Notes: generated by a model not told the origin, from the letters alone. Counted from the stretch's first letter, positions 1 through 8,840 are shown. The stretch is 64,000 nucleotides of DNA from Nocardioides carbamazepini (GCF_024614185.1 NZ_JAHTLF010000025.1:310001-374000), one strand, 5' to 3'. Translations and numbers: made by a program.

Positions 1-221
1 GGAGTGGCGGACTGCTCGCCGACCTGGGACACGCAGCCGACGATCACGTCGTCCACGGTCGCCGGGTCGAGGGCGGGGGAGCGGTCGAGCAGGGTCTCGA
101 TCGTCTGGGAGAGGAGGTCGACGGGGTGGAGGCCGGCGAGCGCACCGTCGGGCTTGCCCCGACCGCTGGGCGTGCGTACGGCATCGACGACGACGACGTC
201 GGAGAGGTAGCGTCCAGTCAC
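1..221 (-). CDS. Acetyl-CoA acyltransferase (thiolase), N-terminal part
   Basis: The first 73 codons of a thiolase read leftward and run off the window. The start is GTG at 221, giving MTGRYLSDVVVVDAVRTPSG, then a typical N-terminal stretch ending DDVIVGCVSQVGEQSAT. The same pattern (VDALRTPGG, DDVIMGCVSQVGDQAV) opens the complete thiolase at 37037, so the family call is firm although the catalytic Cys lies outside the window. Thiolases cleave 3-ketoacyl-CoA with CoA at the end of a beta-oxidation round. It is divergent from the acyl-CoA dehydrogenase at 322, with a palindrome in the gap. Confidence 0.85.
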   Translation of the reverse strand, partial: MTGRYLSDVVVVDAVRTPSGRGKPDGALAGLHPVDLLSQTIETLLDRSPALDPATVDDVIVGCVSQVGEQSAT

Positions 222-226
222 CCCTA

Positions 227-246
227 ATGCTTATCATGATATTCAT
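227..246. promoter_or_regulatory. Candidate GntR operator upstream of thiolase/ACAD
   Basis: A 20-bp palindrome of form ATG-N2-TATCATGATA-N2-CAT sits 5 nt upstream of the thiolase GTG, in the divergent gap with the dehydrogenase at 322. The core TATCATGATA is a perfect 10-bp palindrome. Related elements stand upstream of the monooxygenase (8841-8864) and the second GntR gene (27873-27882). Binding by the FCD-GntR proteins encoded here is inferred. Confidence 0.5.
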
Positions 247-262
247 CAAGTGTCACGAGGCC

Positions 263-293
263 TTGACATCCGCCTGGGTGGCGAATCTAGGAT
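263..293 (+). promoter_or_regulatory. Promoter of acyl-CoA dehydrogenase at 322
   Basis: A TTGACA -35 box (263-268) is followed after 19 nt by TAGGAT (288-293). This places transcription start near 300, just ahead of the ribosome binding site AAGGAGG at 310-316. The spacing is slightly long, but the -35 is a perfect consensus. Confidence 0.5.
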
Positions 294-321
294 AATGATT
301 ACAACCGTGAAGGAGGATGTC

Positions 322-1476
322 GTGCCGAACGACGAGTACGCGGAGGTCCGGCGGCTCGCCGCTCAGGTCGCCCGCGACGTGTACGGGCCGGTGGCCGAGG
401 AGATGGACGTCAACCGCACGCCCGTGTCCCGCGAGCAGCGCATGCAGCTGGGCGAGCTCGGGTTCCTCGGCATCGCCCACCCCGAGGAGTACGGCGGCTC
501 CGGTGCCCCGCTCGCCCAGGCGCTGGTGGTGGTGGAGGAGTTCGCCAAGGTGTGCCGTCCGGCGGCCTTCCAGATCTTCGAGGCCAACACCGGCCCCGCC
601 CAGGTGGTCAACCACCTCGGCACCGAGGAGCAGAAGCGGCGGTGGCTCCCGGCGATCATCTCCGGCGAGCGGACCATGGCCGTCGGCATCTCGGAGCCCG
701 ACGCCGGCTCGGCGGCCACGGACATGCGCACGACCGCCAAGGTCACCAACGGCACCGTCGTGGTCAACGGCAACAAGCGCTGGATCTCCAACGGCGGCGA
801 GGCCGACCAGTACGTCGTGTACTGCCGCCTCTCCGACGCACCCGGGGCCAAGGGCATCGGCGCGGTCGTCGTCGACAAGGGGGCACCCGGCTTCTCGTTC
901 GGGGCCAGTGAGCGCCTGATGGGCTTCCGCGGCATTCCCTCGGCCGACCTCTACTTCGACAACGTCGAGGTGCCCGAGTCGAACATCATCGTTCCCGCGG
1001 GCGGCTTCGGCAGGCTCTTCGGCGTCTTCTCCATCGAGCGGATGGGCAACACCACCATGAGCCTGGCGATCGGGCAGGCCGCGCTCGACCGGACGCTCAA
1101 GTACGTCGAGGAGCGCGAGCAGTTCGGCAAGCCGCTCATCGAGTTCCAGAGCATCCAGGTGATGGTCGCCGACATGGTGCTGCAGGTGGAGGCCGCGCGC
1201 CTCCTGCGCGACCAGGCGGCCGCGTCGGTGGACGCGCGGGGGATGCCCGACGCGCTCAAGGTGTCGCTCGCCAAGTGCACGGCCAACGAGATGGCCAAGC
1301 GGGTCACCGACCTCGCCATGCAGATCCACGGCGGCAACGGCTACACCGAGGAGTACGGCATCGAGCGGCTCCACCGCGACGCCCACGGCTGGGCGATCGC
1401 CGGTGGCACGCCCACCATGCAGCGCATCCGGATCGTCTCCGAGGTGCTCGGCCGCAAGTTCGACCAGCGCCGCTGA
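322..1476 (+). CDS. Acyl-CoA dehydrogenase
   Basis: FAD-dependent dehydrogenase that introduces an alpha,beta double bond into acyl-CoA; 384 aa, normal for the family. The start is GTG 322, because AAGGAGG at 310-316 lies 5 nt upstream; the frame is open further 5' but lacks an RBS. Motifs seen: SEPDAGSAATDMR (flavin/substrate loop), EREQFGKPLIEFQSIQ, IHGGNGYTEEYGIERLHRD and AGGTPTMQR. The Glu of the MCAD-type Y-E-G-T motif is Gly here, so the catalytic base probably lies elsewhere, as in isovaleryl or long-chain types. It is first in a co-directional set with the dehydrogenase at 1529, the SDR at 2656 and the amidohydrolase at 3452. Confidence 0.9.
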   Translation: MPNDEYAEVRRLAAQVARDVYGPVAEEMDVNRTPVSREQRMQLGELGFLGIAHPEEYGGSGAPLAQALVVVEEFAKVCRPAAFQIFEANTGPAQVVNHLGTEEQKRRWLPAIISGERTMAVGISEPDAGSAATDMRTTAKVTNGTVVVNGNKRWISNGGEADQYVVYCRLSDAPGAKGIGAVVVDKGAPGFSFGASERLMGFRGIPSADLYFDNVEVPESNIIVPAGGFGRLFGVFSIERMGNTTMSLAIGQAALDRTLKYVEEREQFGKPLIEFQSIQVMVADMVLQVEAARLLRDQAAASVDARGMPDALKVSLAKCTANEMAKRVTDLAMQIHGGNGYTEEYGIERLHRDAHGWAIAGGTPTMQRIRIVSEVLGRKFDQRR

Positions 1477-1528
1477 TGATCACCGGCCGACCCGTGACTG
1501 CCGCGGACGCGGCAGGGAGGATGGACCC

Positions 1529-2656
1529 ATGTTCGACCTGACCCCGGAGCACCGGGAGATCCAGGCCGCGGCACGCGCGCTGGCTGCCGCCGTCGAGCCG
1601 TTCGCCGACGAGGCGGACGAGTACGTCGAGGTGCACCCGAAGGTGCGCGCGCTGCTCGCCGAGAGCGGGCTCGCCCGCCACGTCGTCCCGGCGCAGTACG
1701 GCGGCGTGAGCGAGGTGCTCGACCCGCTCACCATCGCGGTGGTCCGCGAGGCGCTGATGTACTCCTCCGCCCACCTGGACTCGATGTTCGGGATGCAGGG
1801 CGTCGGCAGCTACTCGCTGTCGGTCGGCGGCTCGGACGAGCTCAGGGCGCAGTGGCTGCCGAGGGTCGCCTCGCTCGAGGCCATCGCGGGCCTGGCGCTG
1901 ACCGAGCCCGACGTCGGCTCGGACCTGCGCGCGGTCTCCACCACGATGGTGGTCGACGGTGACGAGCTCGTCGTCAACGGCAGGAAGTCGTTCATCACCA
2001 ACGGCGGCGCGGCCGACTTCTACTGCACCCTGGTGCGCGAGGGCGAGGGCTGGTCGATGGTGCTCGTGCCCGCCGGCAGCGCCGGCCTGAGCATCGAGCG
2101 CGGCGCGGACCTCATCTCGCCCCACATCCTCGGCGAGCTCACCTTCACCGACGTCCGGGTGCCGTCCGGCAACCGCCTGGGCGTGCCTGGCAAGGCGTTC
2201 TCCCTGATGCTCCAGACCCTCGCCGTCTTCCGCGTCACCGTGGCCGCGTCCGGCGTGGGCCTGGCCCAGGCGGCTCTCGACGAGGCGAAGGCGCACGCGC
2301 TGGCCCGTGAGCAGTTCGGCAAGCCGCTCATCGAGCTCGGTGCCGTCGCGCAGAAGCTCGCCCAGTCCTGGACCGACGTCGAGGCCGCGCGCGCCTTCGT
2401 CTACCGGGCGGCGGCCCTGGCCAAGAGCGATCCGCTGGGCCACCTCGACTACTCGTCGATGGCCAAGGTGCATGCCACCGAGGCGGCCGCGGCCGTCGTC
2501 GACCGTTCGGTGCAGACGATGGGTCGCTTCGGCCTGGTCCGTGGTTCGAAGATCGAACGGCTCTACCGCAACGCGCGGCCGCTGCGCGTCTACGAGGGCG
2601 CGACCGAGGTGCTGCTCGACTCGCTGGCCCGGCGCCTGGCGAAGGGTGCCCGCTGA
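1529..2656 (+). CDS. Acyl-CoA dehydrogenase
   Basis: A second FAD acyl-CoA dehydrogenase, 375 aa, starting at ATG 1529 (MFDLTPEHREIQAAARAL) with AGGGAGG at 1514-1520. Motifs: TEPDVGSDLRAVS, REQFGKPLIELGAVAQKLA and near the C-terminus VYEGATEVLLDSLARR, which keeps the MCAD-type catalytic Glu in Y-E-G. It differs enough from the gene at 322 to suggest a different substrate or a second oxidation step. Its TGA overlaps the ATG of the SDR (TGATG at 2654), implying translational coupling. Confidence 0.9.
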   Translation: MFDLTPEHREIQAAARALAAAVEPFADEADEYVEVHPKVRALLAESGLARHVVPAQYGGVSEVLDPLTIAVVREALMYSSAHLDSMFGMQGVGSYSLSVGGSDELRAQWLPRVASLEAIAGLALTEPDVGSDLRAVSTTMVVDGDELVVNGRKSFITNGGAADFYCTLVREGEGWSMVLVPAGSAGLSIERGADLISPHILGELTFTDVRVPSGNRLGVPGKAFSLMLQTLAVFRVTVAASGVGLAQAALDEAKAHALAREQFGKPLIELGAVAQKLAQSWTDVEAARAFVYRAAALAKSDPLGHLDYSSMAKVHATEAAAAVVDRSVQTMGRFGLVRGSKIERLYRNARPLRVYEGATEVLLDSLARRLAKGAR

Positions 2657-3405
2657 TGGATCTCCGGCTCACCGGCACGGTCGTCCTCGTCACCGGCGCG
2701 AGCCGCGGTCTCGGCGCGGCGATGGCGATCGCCCTGGCGAGGGAAGGAGCGTACGTCGTCGCCACGGCGCGCTCCGAGGACAGCCTCGCGGAGGTCGCCG
2801 CGCAGGGGGAGGGCCGGATCTCGACCATCGCGGCCGACATGCGTGACGAGTCCTCGGTGCGGGCGATCGTGCCCGAGGTGATCGGGCGGCACGGCCGGGT
2901 CGACGGCCTCGTCAACAACGCCGGGATCGCCCCGGCCGGCAAGTTCGCCACGCAGGACCCCGCGGTCTGGACGGACGCGCTCGCCGTCAACGTGGTCGCG
3001 CCGATGCTCCTCGCGCAGGCGGCCGGAGTCCACATGATCGAGCAGGGCGGCGGCCGCATCGTCAACATCGCCTCCACGACCGGACTGCGGGGCAAGCCCT
3101 ACCTCGTGCCGTACTCCACCTCCAAGGGGGCCGTGGTCCGCTTCACCGAGGCGCTCGCCGCCGAGTGGGCGGCCAAGAACGTGCAGGTCAACTGCATCGC
3201 CCCCGGAGCGTTCGTCACCGACGCGCAGAAGGCGGTGACCGAGTCGCCGGAGCTGCACGCCAAGCGGATCGCGAAGATCCCCGCCGGCCGGATGGCGGAC
3301 CCCTCCGAGCTGGTGCCGCTGGCCTGCCTGCTCGTCTCCCCGCTGTCGTCGTTCACCACCGGAGCGACCTTCGTGGTCGACGGTGGCGAGTCCGGCAAGC
3401 TCTGA
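2656..3405 (+). CDS. Short-chain dehydrogenase/reductase (SDR)
   Basis: Classical SDR of 249 aa. N-terminal cofactor motif TGASRGLG (residues 13-20), NNAG in LVNNAGIAP, the active-site region ASTTGLRGKPYLVPYSTSK with the S, Y and YxxxK residues, and IAPGAFVTD after it. It most likely oxidises a 3-hydroxyacyl-CoA or reduces a ketone with NAD(P). Coupled to the upstream dehydrogenase by a 1-nt stop/start overlap. The substrate cannot be told. Confidence 0.88.
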   Translation: MDLRLTGTVVLVTGASRGLGAAMAIALAREGAYVVATARSEDSLAEVAAQGEGRISTIAADMRDESSVRAIVPEVIGRHGRVDGLVNNAGIAPAGKFATQDPAVWTDALAVNVVAPMLLAQAAGVHMIEQGGGRIVNIASTTGLRGKPYLVPYSTSKGAVVRFTEALAAEWAAKNVQVNCIAPGAFVTDAQKAVTESPELHAKRIAKIPAGRMADPSELVPLACLLVSPLSSFTTGATFVVDGGESGKL

Positions 3406-3451
3406 GAACACGTTCTGAGCTCCCGCACGTCCTCCTCGAAAGGCATCCCGC

Positions 3452-4252
3452 GTGATCATCGACGCCCACGCCCACGTCTGGCCCGACCGGATCGCCGAGA
3501 TCGCCCTGTCGGCCAACCGCCTGCCTGATCTGCGCGCCCGGGGCGACGGCACGGTCGGCGGACTGACGGCCGACATGGCCGCCAGCGGAGTGGAGATCAG
3601 CTGCTGCCTGGGCATCGCCAACGAGGCCCGGCACGTCGACTCCGTGAACCGGTTCGTCGCCGGCCTGACGTCCGACGCCCGCTTCGGCTTCGGGACCGTC
3701 CACGTCGGCCTGTCGGTCGAGGAGAACCTCGCCAGCCTGAGGCGCCACGGCATCCGCGCCGTGAAGATCCACCCGCTGTTCCAGGGGTTCGCCCTCGACG
3801 ACCGACGGCTCTGGGAGATCTTCGAGGCGATGGGGGAGGAGTTCGCCGTCATCACCCACGTCGGCGAGGGCGGCTCGCCCGAGGCCAACCGGCTGTCCAG
3901 CCCCGCGATGATCCGCGACATCGCGGCCCGGTTCCCCGGACTACGGCTGATGGCCTGCCACTTCGGTGGCTACAAGATCCTCGACGACGCCGAGGAGATG
4001 CTCGCCGGCGCCGACGTCGTGCTCGAGACCAGCTGGCCGCCCAGCCTCGCCACGCTGCGTCCCGAGCGGGTCCGCGACCTGATCCGCAAGCACGGCGCCG
4101 AGCGCATCGTCTTCGGCTCCGACTGGCCGATGACCAGTCCGGCGGAGGAGATCCGCGCGATCGACGGGCTCGGGCTGAGCGACGACGAGACGAAGAAGGT
4201 CCTCGGCGGCACGCTCGCCCGGGTGCTGGGGCTCGACTCGCCCTGGGCCTGA
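3452..4252 (+). CDS. Amidohydrolase-2 family metal-dependent hydrolase/decarboxylase
   Basis: 266-aa TIM-barrel amidohydrolase of the COG2159 type, starting at GTG 3452 with GAAAGG upstream. Metal-site features: the N-terminal HxH in IDAHAHVWPD, a Lys-containing strand VKIHPLFQGF, ITHVGEG, MACHFGGYK and the terminal Asp in VFGSDWPM. The family includes ACMSD-like decarboxylases and C-C or lactone hydrolases. In this operon it could cleave a ring or lactone intermediate, but this is inference. It ends in the inverted repeat shared with the convergent GntR gene. Confidence 0.82.
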   Translation: MIIDAHAHVWPDRIAEIALSANRLPDLRARGDGTVGGLTADMAASGVEISCCLGIANEARHVDSVNRFVAGLTSDARFGFGTVHVGLSVEENLASLRRHGIRAVKIHPLFQGFALDDRRLWEIFEAMGEEFAVITHVGEGGSPEANRLSSPAMIRDIAARFPGLRLMACHFGGYKILDDAEEMLAGADVVLETSWPPSLATLRPERVRDLIRKHGAERIVFGSDWPMTSPAEEIRAIDGLGLSDDETKKVLGGTLARVLGLDSPWA

Positions 4253-4277
4253 GGACACGTGCGCGGAGGTCCTCAGG
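4248..4277. terminator. Bidirectional terminator between convergent genes
   Basis: CCTGAGGAC (4248-4256) and GTCCTCAGG (4269-4277) form a perfect 9-bp stem with a 12-nt loop. The stem covers the stop codons of both the amidohydrolase (+) and the GntR gene (-). There is no T-run, as is usual in high-GC actinobacteria. Confidence 0.6.
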
Positions 4278-5013
4278 CGCCGTTGCCCCACACGATGGGG
4301 GCGGCGAGCACGTCGGGGAACTTCCGCTCGGCGTACTTCAGGTACTGCTGGACGTGGTCGGCCATCGCCTCCGCGGACCGGGCCGGATCCCGCTCGGCGA
4401 TGGCCTCGTAGATGCTCAGGTGGGCCTTGTGGACCGCTGCCCGGCGTACCTCGGGGTAGTCGATGCCGATGGCGGAGCCGTCGAGGATGCCCAGCAGCGC
4501 GTCGACCAGGTAGCCGAACATCGCGTTGCCCGAGCCGTGCGCGATGACGTCGTGGAAGCGCTTGTTCTCCTCCAGGAACACCGACTGGTCGTCGAGGTGT
4601 GCGTGCATCGTGTCCACACTGAGCTTCAGGCCGGCGAGCTGCTCCTCCGACATCCGCTCGGCCGCGAGCTGGGCCATCATCGGCTCGAGGCCGCCCCGTG
4701 CCTCGGCGATGGTGCGGAACGGCGCGTTGGCGAACTGCAGCAGCAGGGTCAGCGAGGTGGCCAGGCTGGTGGAGTCCGGGTGCTGCACGACGGGACCCCC
4801 GCCGGGGCCCGGCTTGAGCGAGATGACCCCCTGGAGCTCGAGGAAGCGCAGCGACTCCCGCAGCGTCCCGCGCCCGACCTCGTACTCCTCGAGCATGATC
4901 CGCTCGGGCGGCAGGCGGTCGCCGACGGTGTTGCCCCGCCGGTTGATGTCGCCGACGATGCGCTGCGCGAGCAGCATCGCCGTCTTCTGGGGACGCATCG
5001 GAGCCGTGGTCAT
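4273..5013 (-). CDS. FCD-type GntR transcriptional regulator
   Basis: 246 aa. N-terminal winged helix with RGNTVGDRLPPERIML and VGRGTLRESLRFLELQGV, then KPGPGGGPVV, then an all-helical FCD ligand domain (EENKRFHDVIAHGSGN with Asp/His metal-ligand positions). It is the last gene of the monooxygenase/CoA-transferase/esterase operon, and its ATG overlaps the esterase stop (ATGA), so it probably senses a metabolite of that pathway. Its recognition region is nearly the same as that of the GntR at 27094 (RGTLREALRVLETCGL), so the two may share operators. Confidence 0.9.
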   Translation of the reverse strand: MTTAPMRPQKTAMLLAQRIVGDINRRGNTVGDRLPPERIMLEEYEVGRGTLRESLRFLELQGVISLKPGPGGGPVVQHPDSTSLATSLTLLLQFANAPFRTIAEARGGLEPMMAQLAAERMSEEQLAGLKLSVDTMHAHLDDQSVFLEENKRFHDVIAHGSGNAMFGYLVDALLGILDGSAIGIDYPEVRRAAVHKAHLSIYEAIAERDPARSAEAMADHVQQYLKYAERKFPDVLAAPIVWGNGA

Positions 5014-6002
5014 GGGTTCACCTCTGTGGTCGCCGTGGCCGGCGTGCCGGAGCTCGGCGGGTAGGGCTGAATCATAGTCAGGGATTGGGAGCCTCGTCGC
5101 GGAACCGCTGCCGCGACGGCGAGCCGCCGCACGGCCGCGACGATCTCGGAGCGCGCCGCCCGCGCGCCTGCCGACGCAGCCGTGAAACGCAGGAAGCCGT
5201 GGCACAGGTCGGCGTGCCGGTCCACCGTCACCTGGACGCCGGCGCCGTCGAGTGCGGCGGCGAAGGAGGCACCCTCGTCGTGGAGCGGGTCGTGACCGGC
5301 GAGGACGAGGTGGGTCGGCGGCAGGTCGCCGACGTGCTCGGCGCGGAGCGGCGCGAGGTCCGGTGTCGGCTCCGGCCGCGCATGCCCGGAGACGTAGTGG
5401 GTGAAGAACCAGCGCATGTCGGCCGCGCCGATGGGGAACGCGGTGGCCCGCGTGCGGTACGACGGCGTGCTGTCGGGCAGGTCGAGGACGGGGTAGACGA
5501 GGAGGAGGAAGGAGGGGGCGCTCGTCGCGCGCAGGGCGAGCGCCGCGGCCAGGTTGCCGCCCGCGCTGTCCCCGCCCAGGCCGAGCGGGCCGTCGTACGC
5601 CGACGCCGCCCACGTCCATGCGGCGGCGAGGTCGTCCAGGGCGGCAGGGAACGGGTGCTCGGGCGCGAGGCGGTAGTCCACGCTCACCACCCGCACGCCC
5701 GCGTCGCGGGCCACGAAGCGGCACAGCTCGTCGGCGTAGTCGAGGTCGCCGGTCACCCAGCCGCCGCCGTGCGCGTAGACGAGGGTCCCGGACGGCGTGC
5801 CGGGCGGCTCGTAGATGCGGACCGGGACCGGGCGACCGTCGCCCGGGGGCAGGTCGGTCACCGGACCTGCCGGTCCGTCGACACACAGCCGGTTGCCCGC
5901 GACGACACGCTGGCGGGCCTCGGCGGGGGTGAGGTCGACCATGGGCACGTTGCCCGCCGCGGCGTCCCGGAGTGCCGCGAGGCCCGGCTCCAGGTCAGCC
6001 AC
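5010..6002 (-). CDS. HSL-family alpha/beta hydrolase (esterase)
   Basis: 330 aa, class IV (hormone-sensitive lipase type) esterase: oxyanion motif HGGGW (78-82), nucleophile Ser146 in GGDSAGG, VDYRLAPEHPFPA, Asp in AGHDPLHDEG and His in LCHGFLRF. Start is GTG 6002, overlapping the CoA-transferase stop (GTGGCTGA); its own stop overlaps the GntR start. Downstream of a Baeyer-Villiger enzyme it most simply hydrolyses the ester or lactone product to alcohol and acid. The C-terminal ~20 residues look like a non-conserved tail. Confidence 0.88.
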   Translation of the reverse strand: MADLEPGLAALRDAAAGNVPMVDLTPAEARQRVVAGNRLCVDGPAGPVTDLPPGDGRPVPVRIYEPPGTPSGTLVYAHGGGWVTGDLDYADELCRFVARDAGVRVVSVDYRLAPEHPFPAALDDLAAAWTWAASAYDGPLGLGGDSAGGNLAAALALRATSAPSFLLLVYPVLDLPDSTPSYRTRATAFPIGAADMRWFFTHYVSGHARPEPTPDLAPLRAEHVGDLPPTHLVLAGHDPLHDEGASFAAALDGAGVQVTVDRHADLCHGFLRFTAASAGARAARSEIVAAVRRLAVAAAVPRRGSQSLTMIQPYPPSSGTPATATTEVNP

Positions 6003-7197
6003 CGACCACCCCGGCGACGCGGAGCTCCGCCAGCTCGTCGGCCGACAGACCGAGATCGGTCAGCACCTGGGTGGTGTGCTCGCCGACGGCCGGGACGCCG
6101 TCGTAGGACGGCCCGTCGTAGGAGCGCAGGTGGAGGATCGGGCCGGGGACCAGCGCGTCCGGACCGAGGGGGCTGCCGGTGAGAGCGGTGAGGGTGCGCT
6201 GGGCGAAGTGCGGATCGGCGACGATGTCGCTGGAGTCGTTGACGGCGGCGGCCACCACCTCGTACTTGTCGAGGATGGCGAGCACCTCGTCGCGGGGGCG
6301 CTGCCCGACCCACTCGACGACGATCTGCTGCAGCGACTCGTTGTTGGCCATCCGGGCGACGTTGGTGGCGTAGCGCTCGTCCGTCTGCAGGTCGATGCGG
6401 TCCATGGCCTCGAACAGCCGCATCGCGATCGCCTGGTTCGAGCCGGCGATCGAGAGCCAGCCGCCGTCGCCGGCCTGGTAGATCCCGCGCGGTGACGCGG
6501 CGCCGGACGCGTTCCCGTGGCGCTGCATGATCTCGCCCGACGCCGTGTAGTTGAGGACGGCGTCGCCGAGGATGAACATCAGTGGCTCGTAGAGCGCGAC
6601 GTCGACCTCGCTGCCCTCGCCGGTGCGGCCCCGGTCGAAGAGCGCCATCGCGGTCCCGTAGGCCGCGGAGATGCCGGCGATGGAGTCGGCGAAGCCGAAC
6701 GGGGGCGCGGTCGGCGGCGTGTGCGGCCAGCCGTTGAGGAAGGCGTAGCCGCTCGCGGTCTCCGCGACCGTGCCGAAGCCCGGGCGCTCGCGGTACGGCC
6801 CGGTCTGGCCGAACCCGCTGACCCGGGTCATGACGAGGCCCGGGTTGACGGCGTGCAGGGCGTCGTACGACAGGCCCCATGCCTCCATCCGGCCCGGCCG
6901 GAAGTTCTCGATCAGCACGTCCGCCTCGGCCACGAGGCGCTGGAGCAGGTCGCGACCCTCCGGGCGGCGCATGTCGATCCCGACCGATCGCTTGCCGCTG
7001 TTGAGACGCGCGAAGCCGATCGCGGTGCCGTCGTGGGCCGGTTGCCACTGGCGGGCGAAGTCGCCGTGCGTCGGGTCCTCGATCTTGATCACCTCGGCAC
7101 CGAAGTCGCGCAGCATCCGGCCGGCGGTCGGGGCGGCGTACATGGAGCCGGCCTCGATCACCCGTACTCCGTGGAGGGGCCCGTGGGTCGTCGTCAT
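5995..7197 (-). CDS. CaiB/BaiF class III CoA-transferase
   Basis: 400 aa, the normal length for class III CoA-transferases, which move CoA between acids through a covalent Asp intermediate. Motifs: LRDFGAEVIKIEDP, IENFRPGRMEAWGL, SGFGQTGPYRERPGF and PPFGFADSIAG, where Asp171 matches the catalytic Asp. It lies 16 nt downstream of the monooxygenase gene and overlaps the esterase start. Likely role: CoA activation of the acid released from the ester or lactone. The racemase branch of the family (at 53636) has a different signature. Confidence 0.88.
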   Translation of the reverse strand: MTTTHGPLHGVRVIEAGSMYAAPTAGRMLRDFGAEVIKIEDPTHGDFARQWQPAHDGTAIGFARLNSGKRSVGIDMRRPEGRDLLQRLVAEADVLIENFRPGRMEAWGLSYDALHAVNPGLVMTRVSGFGQTGPYRERPGFGTVAETASGYAFLNGWPHTPPTAPPFGFADSIAGISAAYGTAMALFDRGRTGEGSEVDVALYEPLMFILGDAVLNYTASGEIMQRHGNASGAASPRGIYQAGDGGWLSIAGSNQAIAMRLFEAMDRIDLQTDERYATNVARMANNESLQQIVVEWVGQRPRDEVLAILDKYEVVAAAVNDSSDIVADPHFAQRTLTALTGSPLGPDALVPGPILHLRSYDGPSYDGVPAVGEHTTQVLTDLGLSADELAELRVAGVVGG

Positions 7198-7213
7198 CGT
7201 CGTCGTCCTTCGG

Positions 7214-8821
7214 TCAGCTGAGGGTGAACCCGGTGTAGTCGTCGGCGGCGACCTGGTCGCAGATGTCGCGGTAGTGCCCGACGCCGCCGAGGTAGAGCGC
7301 GAACACCCGGGGCTTGCCCGGGACGTTGGCGCCGAGGTACCACGAGTTGCCCTTCATGAAGAGCGTGGGCGCCGCGACGTCGTACACCTCCTGCGTCCAG
7401 CGGTCCTGCGCCTCGACGCTCACCTCGGCGGTCGTGATGCCGTTCTTGTACTGGTACTGGATGAAGTCGGTGATCCACTCGACGTGCTGCTCGATGGAGA
7501 TCAGCACGTTGCTGATCACCGAGGGGCTGCCGGCACCGGCGACCACGTAGAGGTTCGGGAAGCCGTGGGTGCCGATGCCGAGGAAGGTCCGCGGGCCGTC
7601 GGCCCAGGCCTCGGGGAGGGTGGCGCCGCCGATGCCACGGATGTCGATCGCGAACAGCGGCCCGGTGAGCGCGTCGAAGCCGGTGGCGAGGACGAGGACG
7701 TCGAGCTCGTGCCGCACGCCGCTGGCGAGGACGACCTCGTCGCCCTCGACCCGGACGATCGGATCGGCGGCGACGTCGACCAGCGAGACGTTCTCCCGGT
7801 TGAAGGTCGTGTAGTAGTCGATCTCCAGGACCAGCCGCTTCGAGCCGAAGGGATAGCCCTTCGGGCACAGCCTCTCGGCCGTCTCCGGGTCGTGCACGAT
7901 CTCGCGGATGCGCTCCTTGACGAAGTCGCCCGCCTTCTCCGCGGCCCGCTCGTCGGTCCGGAAGTCCCGGTACGCCGCGAGGATGTCGGGACCGCCCTTG
8001 TCCCAGTGGCCGCGGAAGGTCTCCTCGAGCGCGGCCGGGTCGACGTCGTGCGCCGACTCCGTGCCGATGCGGCGGTGGGTTCCTCCGGGATGGTGGCGCG
8101 CGATCTCGCGGTACTCCTGGAAGCGCGACTTCAGGTCGGCGACGTAGGCCGGGTCGAGGCCGTGGTTGCGCGCGGGGATGGCGTAGTGGGCGGTGCGCTG
8201 GAACACCGAGAGGTGGGCGGCCTGCCGGGCGATCTGGGGGACCGTCTGGACGCCGGACGAGCCGGTCCCGATGACCCCGACCCGCTTCCCGCTGAGCTCC
8301 ACGCCGCTGCGGGGCCAGTCGCCGGTGTGGGCGAGGACGCCCGCGAAGCCGGCGATGCCCTCGATGGCCGGCAGCTGCGGCTTGGACAGCTGGCCGCTGG
8401 CCATGATCACGTGGCGGGCGACCAGGGTGTCACCGCGGTCGGTGGCCACGCGCCAGTGGGCGGCGTCCTGGTCCCAGTGCAGCTCGGTCACCCGGGTGTC
8501 GAAGGTGATGCCGGGGCGCAGGTCGAGCCGGTCGGCGACGAAGTTGATGTAGCGCAGGATCTCCGGCTGGGCCGGGTAGCGCTCGGTCCAGGTCCACTCC
8601 TGGACGATGCGGTCGTCGAACGAGTAGCAGTAGTCGACGCTCTCGATGTCGCAGCGGGCGCCCGGGTAGCGGTTGCGGTACCAGACGCCGCCGAGGTCGT
8701 CGTCGGCCTCGATGACGTGCACCGTGCGCCCGAGGGTGCGCAGGCGGTGGAGGCTGTAGAGGCCGGAGAAGCCGGCGCCGACGACCAGGACGTCGAGCTC
8801 GGCTGGGGGTGTGGCGCGCAA
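7214..8821 (-). CDS. Baeyer-Villiger flavin monooxygenase
   Basis: 535 aa, the size of cyclohexanone/phenylacetone monooxygenases. Rossmann motif GAGFSG (15-20), the type I BVMO fingerprint FxGxxxHxxxWP as FAGVLAHTGDWP (159-170), and a second dinucleotide motif GTGSSG (185-190). It would insert oxygen next to a carbonyl using FAD, NADPH and O2, giving an ester or lactone. TTG at 8821 is chosen because GGAGAGG lies just upstream and no ATG fits. It heads the operon BVMO, CoA-transferase, esterase, GntR. Linear versus cyclic ketone cannot be decided. Confidence 0.92.
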   Translation of the reverse strand: MRATPPAELDVLVVGAGFSGLYSLHRLRTLGRTVHVIEADDDLGGVWYRNRYPGARCDIESVDYCYSFDDRIVQEWTWTERYPAQPEILRYINFVADRLDLRPGITFDTRVTELHWDQDAAHWRVATDRGDTLVARHVIMASGQLSKPQLPAIEGIAGFAGVLAHTGDWPRSGVELSGKRVGVIGTGSSGVQTVPQIARQAAHLSVFQRTAHYAIPARNHGLDPAYVADLKSRFQEYREIARHHPGGTHRRIGTESAHDVDPAALEETFRGHWDKGGPDILAAYRDFRTDERAAEKAGDFVKERIREIVHDPETAERLCPKGYPFGSKRLVLEIDYYTTFNRENVSLVDVAADPIVRVEGDEVVLASGVRHELDVLVLATGFDALTGPLFAIDIRGIGGATLPEAWADGPRTFLGIGTHGFPNLYVVAGAGSPSVISNVLISIEQHVEWITDFIQYQYKNGITTAEVSVEAQDRWTQEVYDVAAPTLFMKGNSWYLGANVPGKPRVFALYLGGVGHYRDICDQVAADDYTGFTLS

Positions 8822-8840
8822 GGTGGGTCCTCTCCCTAAT

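Noticed and set aside
253..1386. Long open frame antisense to the first acyl-CoA dehydrogenase
   Set aside because: GC-rich codon bias creates long antisense frames. The translation is low-complexity, rich in His, Gly, Val and Arg, and shows no family motif.
5048..5090. CTGA...TCAG imperfect repeat inside the esterase 3' end as a GntR operator
   Set aside because: It lies within the esterase coding sequence, is short and imperfect, and the GntR start is translationally coupled, so no separate promoter is needed.
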